From Bacilli bacterium (GTDB taxonomy: Bacteria; Bacillota_I; Bacilli_A; RF39; UBA660), in assembly GCA_017627015.1 (NCBI GenBank), contig JAGAHP010000044.1:1-7737 (forward strand): 7,737 bases of DNA, in the 5' to 3' direction. Positions within the stretch are counted from its first letter, which is position 1. Every line of letters begins with the position of its first letter. Both the position numbers and the translations under genes were made by a program. The notes beneath the pieces are model-generated. The model made no database searches, was not told where the DNA came from, and saw only the letters and a list, made by a program, of their open reading frames with translations. Shown here in pieces: positions 4,584 to 7,737 of the stretch.

Positions 4584-6936
4584 TATATTTAAAAAAATTA
4601 TAAAACCTAATAAAACAACTCTTGATTTTATTCCTTTTAAAGATGTATGGAATAATTTTATATATCTTGATAATGGACATATAGTTGGTGGAATAAAAAT
4701 TAAATCAATAAATATTAATTTATTATTCGATCAAGAAAAAGATATAAAAGTTAATGAATTAAAAAAGGTTTTAAATGGAATTGATTATACTTTTAAAATC
4801 TTTTGTATTGATAATCCAATTAATTTGGATGAAAACTTAAATATATTAAGATCAAAAATTAATAGTCAAACTAATAAGAATAAAATAAGAATATTAAATG
4901 AAGATTACAATAATATTGAAAATCTTAAAAATCAAAATTGGGCTGTTAATAGAGATTTTTATTTAATAGTTGAAGAAGAAGAAAACAACGAGAACTTATT
5001 AAAGCAAAAATTAAATGATTTAATAAATGAATTTAGTTCTATAGGTTTAAGTTCTTATCAAGTATCTAGTGAAGAATTTAGAGATTTATTATATACGATG
5101 TTAAATCCAATTACTCCCCTAGAAACCTTTAAAACTGATGCCAGTGGTATAACTAAATCATTTAAAGAGAAAATCGCCCCAAAAGGGCTAAAAATTGGCG
5201 AAAAAGATTTAATCTTTGGTGATGCATATATTGGGGTTCTTACTCTTGTAACATATCCATCTATCGTTGATGTTGGATGGCTTGGTAATGTTGCTAATGT
5301 TAATAATACTCGCATGACAATAACTATAAGTCCTATGGATGGTGCTGAAATATCTTCTACATTGAAAAAGAGTATTTCAGAATTAAATTCAAAGTTAATT
5401 AATATTGGAGATTATAACGATCAAATATTATATAGAAATCAAATGGATGATATGGTTGAGCTAGTTAATAGGATTGATCGTGAACATGAAAGATTTAGTA
5501 AATTAACTGCTAACTTTTTGTGCTATGGTGATACTAAAGAAAAAATGCAAAGGACTATGAAAGAATTAAAATCAACTCTTTCAGCATATGGTCTTGATGG
5601 TTCAAACTTAATGTTCGATCAAGAAAAGTCTTTGAAGATGTGTATGCCTACTATGTATAAGGAATTAGAAAAGAATTATGGTTTACCTATTCCTATGCAA
5701 ACACTAGCATCATCATTTCCATTTGTATTTCAAAACTTACAAGATAATGGAGATTCAATGTATATTGGATATGATTATCTAGGTAGTCCTGTATTATTTG
5801 ATTTATGGAAAAGAACTAATAAGAGAAATAATTCAAATGCTGTTATTATTGGTAAGTCAGGATCTGGTAAGTCTACTCTAATTAAAAAGTTAATTAGAGG
5901 TAACTGGGCTAGAGGTTCAAAAATAATTGTTATAGATCCTGAACGTGAGTTTAAAGATTTATGTCATAATGTTGGAGGATCTTGGATTGATTGTGGAACT
6001 GGTTCTTCAGGTATTATCAATCCACTTGAAGTAAGAAAAGGTGCTGAAGATGATGATGGATCAAGCAACAATGATTTATCAAGACATTTTCAAACTTTTA
6101 GAACTTTCATAAAGTATTATCTTCAAGATTTAAGTGCTTATGAACTTACAAAATTAGAAGAGATTCTTATAGAAGTGTATGACGACAAAAATATTAATTT
6201 TGATACTGATCTATCAAAATTAAAAAGTGAAGATTACCCTATAATGGAAGACCTTTATAACAAAGTATTAGAAAAATTAAAGGATGCTAAAAAGAATGAT
6301 GAACCACGAAAAATAATTGAGTCATATGATAAGATTTCATCAATGCTTAAAAGAAGTATTATAGGAGCTGATGCTAAATTATTTAATGGTACTAGTTCCA
6401 TTAAAGTGGATGAAAACTCTGATTTTATAGTACTTGATATTAATAGTTTAGTTGATTCAGATGATACTATTTTAAAGACTCAATTCTTTAATATTTTATC
6501 TTGGTGTTGGAATGAAATATCTAGGGATAGAGATGAACCTGTAATATTAGTGTGTGATGAGTCACATTTATTAATAGATCCAAACAATAAAGATGGTATA
6601 GATTTCTTAAAAAGAGCATCAAAAAGAATAAGAAAATATAATGGAGCTCTATGGACTATTTCGCAAGATCTAGTTGATTATACAGCTGATGGTCTTGAAA
6701 GATATGGACAAGTAATTATTGATAATAGTGCATACATTTTTATAATGGCACAGGGACAAAAAGAAATTGAGTCAGTGCAAAAAATGATGAACCTATCAGA
6801 GTCAGAGGTTCAGTTCTTAACTACTGCATCTAAAGGTCAAGGTTTATTTGTTATTTCTCAAGATACTAGATTACCAATTGAGGTTAATCTATTAAAAGAA
6901 GAAATACAATTATTTGGTCGAGGTGGAGGTAGATAG
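4576..6936 (+). CDS. virB4: VirB4-like conjugation ATPase
   Basis: From ATA 4576 the product is 786 residues, a normal length for VirB4 of Gram-positive elements. The N-terminal part (about 10-85: LDFIPFKDVWNNFIYLDNGHIVGGIKI..) matches the start of the TraE/VirB4 N-terminal domain and is lost if the TTG at 4825 is used. A middle domain follows, then the ATPase core: Walker A GKSGSGKST at 426-434, Walker B ILVCDESH with Asp661-Glu662, and the RKYNGALWTISQD motif with Gln697. VirB4 is a cytoplasmic, membrane-associated ATPase that drives assembly of the mating channel and DNA transfer. The gene overlaps the upstream ribbon-helix-helix gene by 8 bases and its TAG stop overlaps the next start. 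All key ATPase residues are intact, so the gene looks functional. Confidence 0.95.
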   Translation: MTNIFKKIIKPNKTTLDFIPFKDVWNNFIYLDNGHIVGGIKIKSININLLFDQEKDIKVNELKKVLNGIDYTFKIFCIDNPINLDENLNILRSKINSQTNKNKIRILNEDYNNIENLKNQNWAVNRDFYLIVEEEENNENLLKQKLNDLINEFSSIGLSSYQVSSEEFRDLLYTMLNPITPLETFKTDASGITKSFKEKIAPKGLKIGEKDLIFGDAYIGVLTLVTYPSIVDVGWLGNVANVNNTRMTITISPMDGAEISSTLKKSISELNSKLINIGDYNDQILYRNQMDDMVELVNRIDREHERFSKLTANFLCYGDTKEKMQRTMKELKSTLSAYGLDGSNLMFDQEKSLKMCMPTMYKELEKNYGLPIPMQTLASSFPFVFQNLQDNGDSMYIGYDYLGSPVLFDLWKRTNKRNNSNAVIIGKSGSGKSTLIKKLIRGNWARGSKIIVIDPEREFKDLCHNVGGSWIDCGTGSSGIINPLEVRKGAEDDDGSSNNDLSRHFQTFRTFIKYYLQDLSAYELTKLEEILIEVYDDKNINFDTDLSKLKSEDYPIMEDLYNKVLEKLKDAKKNDEPRKIIESYDKISSMLKRSIIGADAKLFNGTSSIKVDENSDFIVLDINSLVDSDDTILKTQFFNILSWCWNEISRDRDEPVILVCDESHLLIDPNNKDGIDFLKRASKRIRKYNGALWTISQDLVDYTADGLERYGQVIIDNSAYIFIMAQGQKEIESVQKMMNLSESEVQFLTTASKGQGLFVISQDTRLPIEVNLLKEEIQLFGRGGGR
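6920..6935 (+). promoter_or_regulatory. RBS within virB4 end and ATA start (M23 gene)
   Basis: GAGGTGGAGG at 6920-6929 and ATA at 6933; the GAGGTG part is 7 bases upstream of ATA. The in-frame codon just before ATA is TAG (6930). The ATA overlaps the virB4 stop as ATAG. Reading from here gives M-V-K-K-L-V-T-I-K in front of the membrane segment, the expected positive N-terminus. Confidence 0.65.
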
Positions 6937-7526
6937 TTAAGAAATTAGTAACCATAAAGTTTATGGTTATTGCATATATAATATGCATAATAATGGTGGC
7001 ATTTATATCATTAATTACAGGTATGACTATAGGTGCAACTGGTGGCGAAGTTCAGGAACTTAATGATCTAAAAGATTTACAAATACCATTTCCTGATGGA
7101 ACATACTATGTTAAGACATCAGATTATGGGTATAGAGTTCATCCAGTAACTGGTGAGCAAAATAAATTTCATTCAGGAATAGATATTGCTCCACCAATGG
7201 GCACTGAAATAGTAGCAAGTGCATCAGGCACTGTACTTGAAACTGGTTATGCTCCAAGTGGTCTAGGTTATTATGTTTATATTGAACATGACATTGCTGG
7301 AAAGAAATATATAACAGCATATGGTCATATGGCTGAAGGATCTATAGTTGTAAGTAAAGGACAAAATGTCCAAGCAAAACAAAAAATTGGTATTGTTGGG
7401 ACAACAGGAATGTCCACAGGAATACATCTTCATTTTATGATTATGGTTGATAGAGTTTGTTTTGTTTCTGATTGTTTATTAGACCCATCATTTGTTTTAG
7501 AAAACACACCAAAAAGTGAAAATTAA
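6933..7526 (+). CDS. M23 family peptidoglycan endopeptidase, membrane-anchored
   Basis: From ATA 6933 the product is 197 residues. Lysines at 3, 4 and 9 precede one membrane segment (about 11-36), then a short linker and an M23/LytM-type peptidase domain. The metal and catalytic residues are visible: His80 and Asp84 (HSGID), His132 (AYGHM), and His165 and His167 (IHLHF). G-Y-R-x-H-P and the GxVxxxGxxxxxGxYVxIEH pattern are also typical. The enzyme would cut peptide cross-links in the cell wall to let the mating channel pass, the role usually filled in these modules by NlpC/P60, CHAP or M23 enzymes. An ATG at 6963 would remove ten residues including the lysines and has no RBS, so ATA is preferred; it is the least certain of the ATA starts because the ATG form would still carry the whole domain. 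Confidence 0.88.
   Translation: MVKKLVTIKFMVIAYIICIIMVAFISLITGMTIGATGGEVQELNDLKDLQIPFPDGTYYVKTSDYGYRVHPVTGEQNKFHSGIDIAPPMGTEIVASASGTVLETGYAPSGLGYYVYIEHDIAGKKYITAYGHMAEGSIVVSKGQNVQAKQKIGIVGTTGMSTGIHLHFMIMVDRVCFVSDCLLDPSFVLENTPKSEN
6949..6987. repeat. Two adjacent palindromes in the 5' end of the M23 gene
   Basis: TAACCATAAA (6949-6958) and its reverse complement TTTATGGTTA (6960-6969) flank a single base. Immediately after, TGCATAT (6971-6977) and ATATGCA (6981-6987) flank three bases. Both lie inside the coding region, 16 bases after the ATA start, and include the alternative ATG at 6963. They could form RNA hairpins that affect translation or be an operator; in DNA this AT-rich chance palindromes are possible. 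Confidence 0.5.
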
Positions 7527-7555
7527 TGGGTAAAATATGCCATTTTTGGTATAAA

Positions 7556-7601
7556 AAAATCGTTGTTTTGTTTTAACATTTGTATGACAGACAACGATTT
7601 T
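7556..7601 (+). terminator. Inverted repeat, possible weak terminator
   Basis: AAAATCGTTGT (7556-7566) and ACAACGATTTT (7591-7601) are perfect 11-bp inverted repeats around a 24-base loop, 30 bases after the M23 stop. The A-run on the left and T-run on the right would suit a bidirectional terminator, but the loop is long and the T-run has only four bases, so a protein-binding site is an alternative. Confidence 0.42.
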
Positions 7602-7653
7602 AAGCCAAAAAACGGTTATTACAAAAGTATGACAAAAATTAAAAAGTATGACA
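7582..7653 (+). repeat. Three direct repeats of GTATGACA
   Basis: GTATGACA occurs at 7582-7589, 7627-7634 and 7646-7653; the last two share the longer AAAGTATGACA. The spacing is 45 and 19 bases start to start. Repeats of this size near an end of a transfer operon could bind a regulator or relaxosome protein. Confidence 0.55.
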
Positions 7654-7688
7654 TCTAATTTTTTAAAAAGTCTTTATTTTACTTAATA

Positions 7689-7737
7689 AACTCGCCACTG
7701 GCGAGTTGTTTGTCAGCCGTACTTATCCTGATAAAAA
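7689..7737. other. Candidate origin of transfer (oriT)
   Basis: AACTCGCC (7689-7696) and GGCGAGTT (7700-7707) form a perfect 8-bp hairpin with an ACT loop. Seventeen to eighteen bases further lies TATCCTG (7724-7730) followed by an A. Relaxase nic sites of the IncP/MOB-P group have the core YATCCTG with the nick after G, placed shortly after an inverted repeat. The arrangement fits, although the base after G is A rather than a pyrimidine, and the region is cut by the window end. The hairpin alone could instead be a terminator, but no T-run follows it. Confidence 0.42.

Larger units (their letters stand above)
7527..7737. other. Noncoding region after the transfer operon
   Basis: No convincing gene is visible on either strand in these 211 bases. 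The region holds an 11-bp inverted repeat, three copies of GTATGACA, an AT-rich stretch, and near the right edge a GC-rich hairpin and an ATCCTG motif. Base composition changes sharply: positions 7691-7730 contain 22 G/C of 40, against a very AT-rich remainder. A regulatory or transfer-origin region is likely. Confidence 0.6.

Noticed and set aside
5174..5189. GCCCCAAAAGGGC hairpin inside virB4.
   Set aside because: Short, within conserved coding sequence (IAPKGLKIG), with no T-run or link to a gene boundary; best explained by codon content.
1807..6936. The genes without NTG starts could be pseudogenes that lost their start codons.
   Set aside because: All six frames are intact to the stop, with complete motifs and strong ribosome binding sites, and each differs from ATG only in the third base at the same spacing. 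Independent decay would not leave this pattern.
1..7526. Mycoplasma-type code with TGA as Trp.
   Set aside because: Trp is written TGG throughout, no full-length frame is interrupted by TGA, and the TGA at 4354-4356 forms a normal ATGA stop-start overlap.
7680..7737. Minus-strand frame reading FIRISTADKQLASGEFIK, like the start of a serine recombinase (YIRVST motif).
   Set aside because: It ends at a stop after about 18 visible residues, where a recombinase would have hundreds more; in a GC-rich hairpin region a short chance match is more likely. The sequence to the right would settle it.
7710..7737. Possible promoter with TTGTCA at 7710-7715 as a -35 box.
   Set aside because: The only -10-like sequence (GATAAA) is 14 bases away and the window ends there, so it cannot be judged.

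Overview
The window is very AT-rich DNA carrying one continuous plus-strand gene cluster: the 3' end of a cell-surface adhesin gene, a sortase gene, and a type IV secretion (conjugation) module of the Gram-positive kind. The IPKTG sorting signal, the sortase, the PrgI-family protein and the strong GGAGG ribosome binding sites point to a low-GC Firmicutes/Bacilli-like host or a relative of the Mollicutes. TGG is used for Trp and TGA, TAA and TAG all appear to be stops, so the Mycoplasma TGA=Trp code is not needed. The module most likely belongs to an integrative conjugative element or conjugative plasmid.

Layout. 1-1185: C-terminal part of a wall-anchored adhesin (end of a thioester domain, two isopeptide-type Cna-B domains, IPKTG anchor). 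1172-1792: sortase. 1807-3072: polytopic VirB6/TrbL-like (CD411-type) channel protein. 3069-3347: PrgI-family membrane protein. 3356-4583: four small accessory genes (one-TM peptide, Imm51-like protein, unknown 117-residue protein, ribbon-helix-helix-like protein). 4576-6936: VirB4 ATPase. 6933-7526: membrane-anchored M23 peptidoglycan hydrolase. 7527-7737: noncoding, with inverted repeats, three GTATGACA repeats and, at the right edge, a GC-rich hairpin followed by TTATCCTGATAA, which resembles an origin of transfer.

How the genes work together. The adhesin, anchored by its own sortase, would hold donor and recipient together. The M23 enzyme would open the donor wall. The VirB6-like and PrgI-like proteins form membrane parts of the channel, and VirB4 powers assembly or transfer. 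Genes overlap or are spaced by a few bases, so they probably form one operon with translational coupling. No relaxase or coupling protein lies in the window.

The most unusual observation is start codon use. Six of the eight genes whose starts fall in the T4SS part have no ATG, GTG or TTG at the expected place. Each instead has an ATA codon 7-9 bases after a strong Shine-Dalgarno sequence (or directly after one in the M23 case), and the reading frames and family N-termini begin at that ATA. In several cases an in-frame stop lies immediately upstream, leaving ATA as the only reasonable start. This suggests systematic AUA initiation, which standard gene callers would miss, truncating the proteins by 10 to 83 residues.
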